Shown here: piece by piece, positions 7,087 to 15,224 of the stretch
Position numbering within the stretch: the first letter of the stretch is position 1
Layout: each line of letters opens with the position of its first letter
IMG/VR virus record: IMGVR_UViG_3300032053_000464
Span: 1-25,570 of that record
Length of the DNA stretch: 25,570 bases
Source: a virus
Strand: one strand, 5' to 3'
The notes under the pieces: generated by a model
The model's database searches: none
What the model was told of the DNA's origin: nothing
Seen by the model: the letters and a program-made list of their open reading frames with translations, nothing else
Position numbers and translations under genes: made by a program

Positions 7087-7632
7087 TTAGATCCTCATCT
7101 GAACTACCATGAACGGATCCGAAGCAGACGGAGCGATTAGGACGATACCAACGATAATTGAGACAGCGGTTCCAGCAGCAACAGTCGTAAGCAGACCGTT
7201 GACCGAGCTGTACAGAGGAAGACCAGCTGCGTAAGCGATGGTAAGCGCTGCGCCGCCGACTTCTGCCGTCTCGTACAGATCTGTCGAGAACACGGTACCA
7301 GAACCATGGAGGTACGGGCACTTTCCGCTGGCTACGCCAGACGAACTCTCGAACGGATATCCCACTGCATTGTTGATCACGACGCCGAGCGGGTTGCTGG
7401 TAGCATCGCAGGCGACCACGGTACCTGCAACCGAACCTGCCTTGACGATCGAACCAGCCAGGAGACCCTTCGGAGTATTCGCGCTCAAACGGGTATTGGC
7501 CGTCTGCTGAGCGGACGAATAGTTGTTCTGGGTCAGATCTGTGTCGGTCAGATTCATCAACGAGTTCATCGAGACGCGGTAGAGGATGTTTAGGCCTCTG
7601 TCAGGAGCGAGACCACTTGCTTCACCGATCAT
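7087..7632 (-). CDS. Putative capsid decoration (head-stabilisation) protein
   Basis: The 181-residue protein is rich in small residues and predicted beta strands, with repeated hydrophobic Gly/Val/Ala segments (SIVKAGSVAGTVVACDATS, LGVVINNAVGYPF, VGIVLIAPSASDPFMV). It has no charged coiled coil and no enzyme motif. A small beta-rich protein directly before the capsid gene is the usual place for a lambda gpD-like or other cement protein. The ATG at 7632 has a strong GGGAGG 6 nt upstream. The late hydrophobic stretch (TAVSIIVGIVLIAPS) could be taken for a membrane helix but fits a buried strand in this context. The role rests on position and composition, not a recognised family motif. Confidence 0.5.
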   Translation of the reverse strand: MIGEASGLAPDRGLNILYRVSMNSLMNLTDTDLTQNNYSSAQQTANTRLSANTPKGLLAGSIVKAGSVAGTVVACDATSNPLGVVINNAVGYPFESSSGVASGKCPYLHGSGTVFSTDLYETAEVGGAALTIAYAAGLPLYSSVNGLLTTVAAGTAVSIIVGIVLIAPSASDPFMVVQMRI

Positions 7633-7713
7633 GTTAAACCTCCCTTGAATGTTTCTTACCCAATCTCCACCATGGAGCGGGTTACTGGACCAAAAAACAA
7701 TTTAGAAAAAGAC

Positions 7714-7733
7714 GGTGGAGATTTCTCTCCACC
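7714..7733 (-). terminator. Hairpin terminator or attenuator after the repeat-containing scaffold gene
   Basis: An 8-bp stem (GGTGGAGA/TCTCCACC) closes a loop that reads GAAA on the minus strand, a stable GNRA tetraloop. It starts 6 nt after the stop codon of the 7740-8702 gene and is followed by GTCTTTTTC and later a T6 run. No TATTA element precedes the decoration gene, so read-through is probably needed, suggesting partial termination. Confidence 0.65.
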
Positions 7734-7739
7734 AGCCAA

Positions 7740-8702
7740 TTAGAACATGTTGCTCACGTCAGGATCTGTCGCCCACAGACCCTGCAGATCACTGACCTGC
7801 TCAGAAGCCTGCTTCTTCACCATACCAGAGAGCTTTGCAGCGCCCTTCTTGTTTTCGGAAGCAGTCACTTCACCAAAGATCTGGTCGAGGAGCGTACCGT
7901 CAGAAGCCTCAACCTCTTCCTTCTCTTCTTCTACCTTCTCATCTTTCTTAACGGCAGCTGTCTTATCCTCTTCTTCTACTACCTTCTCATCTTTCTTAAC
8001 GGCAGCAGTCTTGTCCTCTTCTTCTACTACCTTCTCATCTTTCTTTACAGCAGCAGTCTTGTCCTCTTCTTCTACTACCTTCTCATCTTTCTTACCAGCG
8101 GTAAGCTCAGTCTCGAGGTCAGCTGCTTCCTTTTTCAGATCCTCAAGCTTCTTCTTCTTATCATCCATAACCTTCTTAGCGGCTTCCTTCTTCTGCTCAT
8201 CTTCCTTATTGCACTTCTTCTCAGCTTCTTCCTGCTCCACAGTTTCACCCTCAGCTTTAGCCTCTTCAGAAGTCTCAGAAGCCTGCTTGGAGATCATCTT
8301 TGCGAGGGATTCCTGGTTCGACAGAGTAGCGTTCAGACCTTCCTCAGGCAGATGCATGAAAATCGCAGCCTGCTTCTCAATCATCTCCTCAGCAGCACCC
8401 GGGAGGATACGCTGAGCAGCGATGATACACTTTACTGCCTTCGCTTCGAGCACTCTGGCGGACGCCACAGCTTCAGCAGCAGCGTGCTTGTCGATGAGAG
8501 GAGCGTGACCAGTACTTTCACGCTTGTGATCGTCGGCTGCCGGATTGGCCGTATTCACATCTTCACCAAATGTCGAGTTAATCGCATACTCACCGATCTT
8601 AGGATCATTGGAGGTATGCTCTGGATTGTTCTGAGCAAAGACATCATTATCGATTGCCTTTGTCTCTCCTGCTACCCGTGTCGTAAGGCGTTCTCTTGAC
8701 AT
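7740..8702 (-). CDS. Putative scaffold / prohead core protein with KKDEKVVEEEDKTAAV repeats
   Basis: The 320-residue protein is extremely charged. Residues ~140-285 are a Glu/Lys coiled-coil-like segment including three copies of the 16-residue unit KKDEKVVEEEDKTAAV and a degenerate fourth. The N-terminal part is more ordinary (MSRERLTTRVAGETK...), and the C terminus ends LWATDPDVSNMF. Charged coiled-coil proteins encoded between the protease and capsid are typically scaffold or internal head proteins that are degraded or expelled during maturation. The gene has a strong GAGGAGG site before its ATG, element C 78 nt upstream, and a hairpin terminator after its stop. The scaffold role is inferred from position and composition. 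Confidence 0.6.
   Translation of the reverse strand: MSRERLTTRVAGETKAIDNDVFAQNNPEHTSNDPKIGEYAINSTFGEDVNTANPAADDHKRESTGHAPLIDKHAAAEAVASARVLEAKAVKCIIAAQRILPGAAEEMIEKQAAIFMHLPEEGLNATLSNQESLAKMISKQASETSEEAKAEGETVEQEEAEKKCNKEDEQKKEAAKKVMDDKKKKLEDLKKEAADLETELTAGKKDEKVVEEEDKTAAVKKDEKVVEEEDKTAAVKKDEKVVEEEDKTAAVKKDEKVEEEKEEVEASDGTLLDQIFGEVTASENKKGAAKLSGMVKKQASEQVSDLQGLWATDPDVSNMF
7932..8095 (-). repeat. 48-bp in-frame tandem repeat
   Basis: The unit beginning TACCTTCTCATCTTTCTTA (plus strand) starts at 7932, 7980, 8028 and 8076, exactly 48 bp apart, with only a few substitutions between copies; the fourth is incomplete. Each unit encodes 16 residues, so copy number can change without shifting frame. 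The near identity suggests recent expansion. Confidence 0.9.
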
Positions 8703-8780
8703 TTCGGTCCTCCTCGTGAAAGATTATTAATTAGGATATAATCGCTAATTAACCGATATTCTATTTCACACTAATTTTAT

Positions 8781-8800
8781 ATATTAATAGGTTATTATGA
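8781..8800 (-). promoter_or_regulatory. TATTA-N6-TATTA element C, upstream of the scaffold gene
   Basis: The plus-strand sequence ATATTAATAGGTTATTATGA keeps both TATTA units of the five-member element. It lies in the 111-nt gap between the protease gene and the repeat-containing scaffold gene, 78 nt before the latter's ATG. The surrounding gap is very A/T rich. Confidence 0.55.
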
Positions 8801-8813
8801 AAGTAGGTCGAAA

Positions 8814-10460
8814 TCATTCGAAATATCGAAGGATTTTGGCCCAGGACGCTATTTTGCTAGCTTCCACTTTTCGAGGTCTTCTACCAGTCTCTACTATTAT
8901 TTCAGTGAATAAAGGTACGAGACCTCCAGACCCTATCTTTACTTTAGCTAGCGCTTTCACGGCGTCCACACCTACAGGATCTTTAGATGCATGCTTATCT
9001 ACGTAATGTAGCAGGCCTAACACATCCTCACGACTATATCCGTATTTCTTGAATTGGTTCCAACTCTTCAAACTAGACAGGATCATGAGACCGTTGTATA
9101 GTCTATCGTTACCTGTCTTTTTCGAAGCCAGAACCACTTTGCTCAATCCAGCCTGTTTCACCAAAGAGCTGTTTGACGCATTCTCCATCTCAGTAGGACG
9201 ACCGCTGTCACCCTGCTCCGTAGCCTGCTCCTTCAACAACTCCCTGCGTATCTGATTTAGGAGTTGTTTCTTTACCATATCCTTCACCTCAGCTACAGTA
9301 GCATCACCCTTAGGCTCTGCTATCTGAGGTTCTGGTGCAGGAGGAGCACCGCCGGGGACTCCCATCTGATCTCCCAACGATCCTGGGGCTGCGGGAGGAG
9401 CTTCAGCAGGAGCTTCTGCGGGAGGAGCCTCGGTAGGCGGGGCTTCTGCGGGAGCACCCTCTGCAGGCGGGGGCGTATCCACCTCTAAAGGCTTCTCAGC
9501 ATCCGCTGGAGCCTCAGGGAATCCTATATCATCTTTGGGAGGGGCGGGAGGAGGAGCTTCTTCACCTGCTGCCTGTATCTCATTTACCACAGAGCGAGCA
9601 GCCTCAGATGCTGCTTTCAGATACATGCCAGGAGCATACTCAAACGATGGGAACGCTATAGCTTTCTGGATCTTCTCGCTCACATCCTGTGATGCAGAAT
9701 CTCCCATGTTGAGGATGTTCCTCAGGACAGCACCCTCAAACGCAGGCTTACGGACCCAGCTGGCATCTATAAACTTACAGCTATCCGGGTCGTCCCTATG
9801 TCCACATATCTCTGCGACTACACGCTTTACACCATTCTCATCATAAAAAGAGTTATTCTTGAAATAGCGTATATGCTTGCACGCTTGAGTCTCATCTTCT
9901 ATCTTTCGTCCACACTGAGAGCATATACTGTACATTATGGAACAGCCCATGCTGACAGCGGCGTATTCACCAGACCCTATCTTATCAACTAAATCTTTAT
10001 GCTTCCTATCGGTAGCTATAAGAATGTCTACATAAAGAGTCGTGAGGTCCTTGCCATCTTTGTCTTTAGTAAAAGGTACGTCTCTCAACGCTACATCAAT
10101 TACTTTACCTTTTGACAAGGCTTCTAGCTGCACGTGTTCGCAGAAATTATCAGCACCCAGGAAAGTCTTAGACGCTTTCCTGAGGAGCTCTCTCTCCCAG
10201 CTATCACCGTTATTGTTCACGAAAATGGAGTACTCAGGCTTGATCAGGTAATCGCTCTTGGGGTCTTTGGGGTCAGCCTGATCTACATCTACAGAAGCCA
10301 TGATCGAGCAGTGCGACAGCAACCATTTAGATGGGTCATACTTAGCTATGACATCTTTAGCCAACTTGATACGTCCTGGGACGACCTTTTTGTCTATCCA
10401 TTTACCGGGGCATACCATGGGTGTAGCTACAGCAGCGTGTCCAAATTTCAATAGGGCCAT
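8814..10460 (-). CDS. Putative capsid maturation (prohead) protease with C-terminal scaffold region
   Basis: The 548-residue protein has an N-terminal domain like phage prohead serine proteases: CEHV (His109) and, 61 residues on, AAVSMGCS (Ser170) fit the conserved His and Ser of the T4 gp21/HK97 gp4-type group, with the intervening KGKVIDVALRDV and LYVDILIATDR strands. A cysteine/histidine-rich insert follows (C180-x2-C183, C194-x-H196, C219, C228), suggesting bound zinc. Residues ~301-385 form a Pro/Ala/Glu linker, then helical segments to the end, as in protease-scaffold fusions where the scaffold is cleaved on maturation. The ATG at 10460 has AAAGGA 8 nt upstream. Its position between portal and capsid fits. 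The catalytic assignment is from motif pattern only. Confidence 0.65.
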   Translation of the reverse strand: MALLKFGHAAVATPMVCPGKWIDKKVVPGRIKLAKDVIAKYDPSKWLLSHCSIMASVDVDQADPKDPKSDYLIKPEYSIFVNNNGDSWERELLRKASKTFLGADNFCEHVQLEALSKGKVIDVALRDVPFTKDKDGKDLTTLYVDILIATDRKHKDLVDKIGSGEYAAVSMGCSIMYSICSQCGRKIEDETQACKHIRYFKNNSFYDENGVKRVVAEICGHRDDPDSCKFIDASWVRKPAFEGAVLRNILNMGDSASQDVSEKIQKAIAFPSFEYAPGMYLKAASEAARSVVNEIQAAGEEAPPPAPPKDDIGFPEAPADAEKPLEVDTPPPAEGAPAEAPPTEAPPAEAPAEAPPAAPGSLGDQMGVPGGAPPAPEPQIAEPKGDATVAEVKDMVKKQLLNQIRRELLKEQATEQGDSGRPTEMENASNSSLVKQAGLSKVVLASKKTGNDRLYNGLMILSSLKSWNQFKKYGYSREDVLGLLHYVDKHASKDPVGVDAVKALAKVKIGSGGLVPLFTEIIVETGRRPRKVEASKIASWAKILRYFE

Positions 10461-10472
10461 TGTGTCGGTCCT

Positions 10473-11030
10473 TTAGGCTTTCTTGACTGCGTAAATCTTA
10501 CTGATAGCTGTACGCATGAATCCATCCGAACACATGTTCTCGTACTGAGGATACAGACTCTGATAGGCCTGGATGTCTGTCATGCCTTTCTCCACGCATG
10601 CTACGACATCACTAGCCAGCTTGTCCACCACGGTACTAGCGAAGCTGCTAGCGACCTTGGTAGCCATACCAGCCAGTTTCACATTCTCTGGGATCTCTTT
10701 AGACACCAGTTTATGAGCCAGCTTTAGGACAGCGTCCCCAGGAGTCCCGTAGCTCTTGTCCGAGATACTCTTGGAGTAGCTGCTATAGCCAGTGTCTTCT
10801 GTGACAGGGGACTGGCCTGTGAATGGGGTAACCATCAAGAGCTCCGACGGATCTCTCTGCTGGTTACCACCATTCTGAAACTCGACCCAGACCTTATTAA
10901 TGCCCGGGCATACCTGCGTCACTACACCCACTTCTGCAGACGCTTCTTTACCAGGGATGAACCACTTTACTTGGTCCCCTACCTTGAAGCTCTCAGCAGC
11001 CGCAGATGGATTAGGATAGATTCCAGGCAT
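10473..11030 (-). CDS. Hypothetical virion-region protein with a KOW/SH3-like N-terminal domain
   Basis: In the 185-residue product, residues ~15-66 (FKVGDQVKWF, GVVTQVCPGINKVWVEF, ending in RDPSELLMV) look like a small KOW or SH3-like beta barrel. The remainder is helical and Ala/Val/Lys rich (KLVSKEIPENVKLAGM...). No enzymatic motif is seen. The ATG at 11030 has AAGGAG 9 nt upstream, overlapping the end of the preceding gene, and the downstream protease gene follows after 12 nt, so it belongs to the head-assembly operon. The function is unknown; a head or scaffold accessory role is inferred from location. Confidence 0.6.
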   Translation of the reverse strand: MPGIYPNPSAAAESFKVGDQVKWFIPGKEASAEVGVVTQVCPGINKVWVEFQNGGNQQRDPSELLMVTPFTGQSPVTEDTGYSSYSKSISDKSYGTPGDAVLKLAHKLVSKEIPENVKLAGMATKVASSFASTVVDKLASDVVACVEKGMTDIQAYQSLYPQYENMCSDGFMRTAISKIYAVKKA

Positions 11031-11043
11031 TATCGTTTACTCC

Positions 11044-12207
11044 TTATTTCTTTACCTGATAGGGCATTGCAGATGCGTCCTTGCCGAGACCCTTAGGATA
11101 CTTGTCCTTCAGCTCGGTAGTGGTATCTGTATTGAACGCAGCCATGTATGACTTCTCGTCAGAGTCACCTTCGCGCATACCGGCCTTGAAGAACTCTTTC
11201 ATGTACTTCTCGTCGGTATCGCTTTCGAGAGTCGCAGCTTCTTTCTTGCCCATGAGCACATCAGACACCTGATCGATCTGATAGGCGATCTTGAACAGCT
11301 CGTAGTCTTTCTGTGACTCCAGGGTGCCAGCGATCTCATCGAGAGACTCCACTATGTTCTCCATAGCAGTCTTCTCTTTCTTGTCGTCCTTCTTGTCTTC
11401 TTTCTTACCACAACCCTGGAAAGGCCAATGCTTCTTAGAGCACTTAGCGCATGTAGGCATTTCTTTAGCCTCTTTATCTGCGCCCTTCTTGTCGTCCTTA
11501 TCTGCGCCTTTTTCGCTCTTGTCGTCCTTCTTATCTTCCTTGTCCTCTGACTTTTCTTTCTTGCCGCAACCCATAAACGGCCAATGCTTCTCACCACACT
11601 TTTTACAGGTAGGCTTCTCTTTGGCCTCTTTGTCCATACCTTCATCACCTGCGAGAGCCTCCAACGCTGCCATCTTGATACGAGTAGCTTCGAGCTCTGC
11701 CAAAATCATTCCCTTATCCATGCGAGCCTCCTTGGTTATTTCCTGTATAGGTTCAGATGATTCTTCCGACGCTTTCTTAGCCTTCTTACCCATCGTATCC
11801 ATGATCAGAGAAAATGTAGATGCATTGACTTTTCCAGCGTACTTCCCACCGTCCTTGGACCCTATCGCACGCTGGAGAGCATCCTCATACGCCACCTTCT
11901 GATCGTACTGTCGGAGAGTGTCATCTACCAAAGAGGACGCGAATACAGCCATCTCACGTAAATCTGTGTCCGTCAGGTCTCCCTGAGTCCGAGGCATGAT
12001 GACATCTTCTTTCTTCGGATCACCACGCGGCACCGATTCCTCAACGATAGTAGTACCATTCTCGTTGCGAAACAGGTTTCGTGCGTTATACATGATCTCA
12101 GGATGCTTAGACAACAGCTGTTTAGCTCTCGCTTTCTCATCACCCTTTTTATCTTTTTCGCCTGGCGATACTTTTAACTCAGGCTTTTTCTTGTCATCTT
12201 TAGCCAT
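11044..12207 (-). CDS. Lys/Glu-rich head-region protein with two CCHC zinc-knuckle-like motifs
   Basis: The 387-residue protein has charged, low-complexity Lys/Asp/Glu segments interrupted by two near-identical motifs, CKKCGEKHWPFMGC (201-214) and CAKCSKKHWPFQGC (253-266). Each has the spacing CX2CX3HX5C. This is the same overall length as a CCHC zinc knuckle, with the histidine shifted by one. The copies lie 52 residues apart, with similar flanks (KEAKEKPT, KEAKEMPT), so they arose by internal duplication. Helical regions flank this part. Its place after the portal and its composition suggest a scaffold or prohead core role; zinc-mediated contact with protein or DNA is inference. The ATG at 12207 has a weak site (GGGG); element D lies upstream. 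Confidence 0.65.
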   Translation of the reverse strand: MAKDDKKKPELKVSPGEKDKKGDEKARAKQLLSKHPEIMYNARNLFRNENGTTIVEESVPRGDPKKEDVIMPRTQGDLTDTDLREMAVFASSLVDDTLRQYDQKVAYEDALQRAIGSKDGGKYAGKVNASTFSLIMDTMGKKAKKASEESSEPIQEITKEARMDKGMILAELEATRIKMAALEALAGDEGMDKEAKEKPTCKKCGEKHWPFMGCGKKEKSEDKEDKKDDKSEKGADKDDKKGADKEAKEMPTCAKCSKKHWPFQGCGKKEDKKDDKKEKTAMENIVESLDEIAGTLESQKDYELFKIAYQIDQVSDVLMGKKEAATLESDTDEKYMKEFFKAGMREGDSDEKSYMAAFNTDTTTELKDKYPKGLGKDASAMPYQVKK

Positions 12208-12253
12208 AGTGTACCCCGGATAATATCTCGGACAGTGATTCGACTTAATTTAT

Positions 12254-12273
12254 TTATTAGAAGAGTATTATGA
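12254..12273 (-). promoter_or_regulatory. TATTA-N6-TATTA element D, upstream of the CCHC-motif gene
   Basis: The plus-strand sequence TTATTAGAAGAGTATTATGA matches the family consensus at all core positions. It sits in the 81-nt gap before the 11044-12207 gene, 46 nt from its ATG. Confidence 0.6.
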
Positions 12274-12288
12274 TCTATTACTATGCTA

Positions 12289-12573
12289 CTAGAATTTCCT
12301 AGATAAGAACTGATCTATAACCTTCTTGGACGACGCAAATCGCTCACTAGTCGAAAACTGTGCTGTGAGCGCGTACTCCAGGTTACTCTTAAAGACTTCC
12401 ATCTTACTTCGTAACTCCAGAGCCTGCTTACGTATCTCACCCAGCGGCTCCACAAAATCTTTACCGTAGTACTCGATCTTGATCTTGTTACCGCCAATGA
12501 CATCATTCAGGCCGTCTATGATCTCCTGGATGGTCATTACCTGCTTGGTTAACTCTCTCGGTGGCTTTGGCAT
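12289..12573 (-). CDS. Hypothetical small helical protein (94 aa)
   Basis: The protein is predominantly alpha-helical (MTIQEIIDGLNDVIG, GEIRKQALELRSKMEVFKSN), with a basic C terminus ending FLSRKF, and no recognised domain. The ATG at 12573 has GAGGAG 8 nt upstream, which also contains the stop region of the preceding gene; the genes are 12 nt apart. It is the last gene before element D. A small assembly factor is possible, but nothing in the sequence proves it. Confidence 0.6.
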   Translation of the reverse strand: MPKPPRELTKQVMTIQEIIDGLNDVIGGNKIKIEYYGKDFVEPLGEIRKQALELRSKMEVFKSNLEYALTAQFSTSERFASSKKVIDQFLSRKF

Positions 12574-12585
12574 TTTACAAACTCC

Positions 12586-12924
12586 TCACACTTTTGGTTT
12601 CTTCACGTATCTAGTACCCACATCATTGCCGTTAGCACGATACTCAGCCTGATACTCATTCCTCTTCTCTTTCCCACCATCCCCACTCCACTCACTCTGA
12701 TAAGCAGGCTGGCGACGCATAGGGCGTAGCTTAGGTCGCTGTGTCATCTCCGTCTCATCCCTCTGCACCTGTACCCTCGGCTTACGTATAGATACCCCAA
12801 GACCCCCAGGCTCCTCACACACCCGCTGACGCCTGAGTAGGATCTCCTCCTCAGTCTCTGGAGTCTCATCTATCACTATCATCTGCGCTATCTTGCGCAG
12901 TACACTCGCTATAGATTTATTCAT
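12586..12924 (-). CDS. Hypothetical basic protein (112 aa)
   Basis: The protein is unusually rich in Arg, Glu and Gln, with a central basic stretch (RKPRVQVQRDETEMTQRPKLRP) and a C-terminal tail ending VKKPKV. It looks largely disordered after a short N-terminal helix (MNKSIASVLRKIAQMIVI). The start at 12924 is 2 nt after the portal stop with little ribosome-site signal, so translation probably depends on coupling to the portal gene. No family was recognised. Confidence 0.55.
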   Translation of the reverse strand: MNKSIASVLRKIAQMIVIDETPETEEEILLRRQRVCEEPGGLGVSIRKPRVQVQRDETEMTQRPKLRPMRRQPAYQSEWSGDGGKEKRNEYQAEYRANGNDVGTRYVKKPKV

Positions 12925-12926
12925 AG

Positions 12927-14852
12927 CTATTTCTTCGCTAAAAACGCCGCTATCTTGTCCATCTTCTCTGGATTCTTCATAGCCATAGTCATGAGCTTAG
13001 TCAAAGCCGCCTGGCGTTTACTATCCATCCCTACAGACGAGAATCTACCCATAGGCGGCGCTCCACCGCCGAGCCCTCCCAGACCTCCACCTGCCTCCTC
13101 ACCCGCCGGAGGCGGAGGGAGTGGGTCGAGCTTGAGGTACTCAGCCATCTTATCCGCAGAGCTATACCCCTCAGCCAGTTTAGTAGCCGTAGCGACATAC
13201 AGGTTCGTCATGAGCTGGTTGAACGCGAAATCGTTCACAGTAAACAGGTCGGCCTCTATCTTCTTACGGGTAGACACTGGGTCTATGTTCAGCATCTCCA
13301 GGATCACATCGATCGAGATAGAGCCCTTGTTGTAGAGCTGCATAGCCTGATCAAAGAACGCATCATTGTCCTTGATAGCCAGACGAGTAAAGCTGAGTTT
13401 CGGATAAATCAGCTTCTCACGACCGTACTTGTCCTTCTCAATGAATCCCTTTTTCTTAGCTACCGGCTTGAACAGGTTATTCTCCACGTACTCCTGGAGC
13501 TGCTCCCTAAACAGCATGTACTGTGTGTTCAGTACCTCCAGCGTGATCCTATTACCAGCGTACGTGCCCTCACCGGTCAGTAGCTCCCGGGTCACTCCCA
13601 GTCCCGCGAACAGGGAGTTCGCTACGTACTCGTGCTCACTGTCGAGCTGCAGCAGACGACCGTTGGAGCCCATTTCCTGCCAGTTTACCTGGTAGTTGGC
13701 TACGATCGAGAAATCAGGGTCCGTCAAAGCCATGTCCACCTGCTCACGGAGGTTCTCTACGTCCGTGTCAGACAGCTCCTCAGCCCACACTACACGCATG
13801 GGAGTCATATGCCGAGACGCGATCGACGTCTGAGCCTGACGTAGCTTGTCATCATACAGGAGGGTGTTTACGCAGCGCTCGAGGATAGATACACCGTAGG
13901 TCTCATACTGGCACTTTTTACGACACAGATAATGTACGTGGGACCCGCTATACGGGTCGGTGTCCAGAGCGATGCTACCGCTCTGTTTTAGCTGTTCCAG
14001 GAGTTTACCCTGTATATGGGGTATCTTTCTCTGCACGTCATCTGATCCGGTGCCATAATAGCTTGGATCCTGGGAGTTCAGGATCGATTTTCTCGTCTCT
14101 GGCTCCGGGATGAACTCTACGATACTCTCATCTGACAGGGGTATTTTCTTCATACGCACCTGATCAGGCGGGAGGATGATAATCTTTCTAAAGCCCTTAT
14201 AGTTAGGGTCTTTATCTATGACCTTAAACTCTTTGTAGAGTCTCTCTGCTTCTGCTTTACCCTTGAGCTTCATTTCCCGTACTTTTTCTTCTCCATCCTC
14301 ATCTGTAACTTCATACGGATCATGGTCTTCAGAGTAGCATGTGCACGAGCCTAGTAACCAGAACTCGTGGCTTATTTCCAGTAGGGTCTTGAAAAGCTTT
14401 ATCTCATCGCACATCTCGGTGAAGAACGCATACACATACTCACACTGCTCTTGGTTCTCACCATGCGGTTTCTCGAGTCGGAGTTTCGAGAGAGGGAGCG
14501 TGGAGTGCAGGTCGATAGCCTGTCCCACGAACTCATTGGAGTGATAAAAATGTCGGTACCAGGCTCTACGTTCACGTTGGTTTTGCGGTTTTTCCAGGAA
14601 GTCCGTGGACAGCTGAGGGGAGTAGAAGTTACCGAACTGGCTGTCCATCGACCCGCCGGAGCTATATCCGGTACCTGCCGCGGTCCTCGTATTAAACCCG
14701 AACGTCGTAGTAGCGTACTTCCTGATTTTTCTGGCCACAATCTCTTTTTCAGTGAGCTTATTGGACACTCGGACATTATCCCCGTTCTTTACCGGGACTA
14801 TCTCCGAAGCTGTCTTTCTTACTGTAGTTCGCATACGTTTTGGTTCTTCCAT
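12927..14852 (-). CDS. Portal protein
   Basis: The 641-residue protein forms the dodecameric DNA-entry vertex of the head. It shows portal features of large myoviruses: a FYSPQLSTDFLEKPQ segment near the N terminus, RAWYRHFYHSNEFVGQAIDL, a core with IIILPPDQVRMKKI, a segment VSILERCVNTLLYDDKLRQ, then LLTGEGTYAGNRITLEVLN followed by YMLFREQLQEYVENNLF, the familiar stem/clip-proximal helices. The C-terminal ~60 residues contain a Pro/Gly-rich stretch (DPLPPPPAGEEAGGGLGG) before a final basic helix. Length is normal for this group. The ATG at 14852 follows AGAGAAG. It stands between the terminase-related genes and the protease and scaffold genes, the canonical order. Confidence 0.9.
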   Translation of the reverse strand: MEEPKRMRTTVRKTASEIVPVKNGDNVRVSNKLTEKEIVARKIRKYATTTFGFNTRTAAGTGYSSGGSMDSQFGNFYSPQLSTDFLEKPQNQRERRAWYRHFYHSNEFVGQAIDLHSTLPLSKLRLEKPHGENQEQCEYVYAFFTEMCDEIKLFKTLLEISHEFWLLGSCTCYSEDHDPYEVTDEDGEEKVREMKLKGKAEAERLYKEFKVIDKDPNYKGFRKIIILPPDQVRMKKIPLSDESIVEFIPEPETRKSILNSQDPSYYGTGSDDVQRKIPHIQGKLLEQLKQSGSIALDTDPYSGSHVHYLCRKKCQYETYGVSILERCVNTLLYDDKLRQAQTSIASRHMTPMRVVWAEELSDTDVENLREQVDMALTDPDFSIVANYQVNWQEMGSNGRLLQLDSEHEYVANSLFAGLGVTRELLTGEGTYAGNRITLEVLNTQYMLFREQLQEYVENNLFKPVAKKKGFIEKDKYGREKLIYPKLSFTRLAIKDNDAFFDQAMQLYNKGSISIDVILEMLNIDPVSTRKKIEADLFTVNDFAFNQLMTNLYVATATKLAEGYSSADKMAEYLKLDPLPPPPAGEEAGGGLGGLGGGAPPMGRFSSVGMDSKRQAALTKLMTMAMKNPEKMDKIAAFLAKK

Positions 14853-14879
14853 GTTCTTCTCTACTCGCTATGTGATATG

Positions 14880-15206
14880 TTATTTGGGGGCGTCTGACAG
14901 GAGCTCTTCCAGCTCTTTATCCAACACCTCTTCTTCAGTGATCTCAAACCCATCTACTGCACGCATTCTCTTCAGGAGAGCGTATGCGTTTTTCACTGCT
15001 ATATGGTTCTTCTTCACGGAATTACTGAGTGCGTAGAAATCTTCGAGGCCGCTGGTAGCTCCTGCGTTCTTCGTGTACTCATCCCTAAAGCGCTCTGTCA
15101 CGGACCCCTCAAACTCCCCGTACATCTTGATGAGAGTGTCAAGGTCTTTCAGGATTTTACCGCGGAGAGTAGTAGCGTCTCGTGTAATTTGATTTAGATC
15201 TGCCAT
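14880..15206 (-). CDS. Hypothetical coiled-coil protein (108 aa)
   Basis: The sequence is almost entirely helical, with heptad-like segments (ATTLRGKILKDLDTLIKMY, NAYALLKRM) and an acidic tail (ITEEEVLDKELEELLSD). It has no enzyme motif. It lies directly upstream of the portal gene with a 27-nt gap and has GAGAGGG about 12 nt before its ATG at 15206. Small coiled-coil proteins beside the terminase and portal can be small terminase subunits, but no DNA-binding motif was recognised here, so that is only a possibility. Confidence 0.6.
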   Translation of the reverse strand: MADLNQITRDATTLRGKILKDLDTLIKMYGEFEGSVTERFRDEYTKNAGATSGLEDFYALSNSVKKNHIAVKNAYALLKRMRAVDGFEITEEEVLDKELEELLSDAPK

Positions 15207-15224
15207 GTGTTATGTGGGCCCTCT

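Noticed and set aside
7932-8095. Regular 48-bp repeats considered as a CRISPR array
   Set aside because: The whole unit repeats without variable spacers and stays in frame within a coding gene.
7747-8415. 222-codon plus-strand open frame rich in Ser and Phe
   Set aside because: It is the antisense shadow of the Glu/Lys repeat coding region; the repeats and ribosome site support the minus-strand gene.
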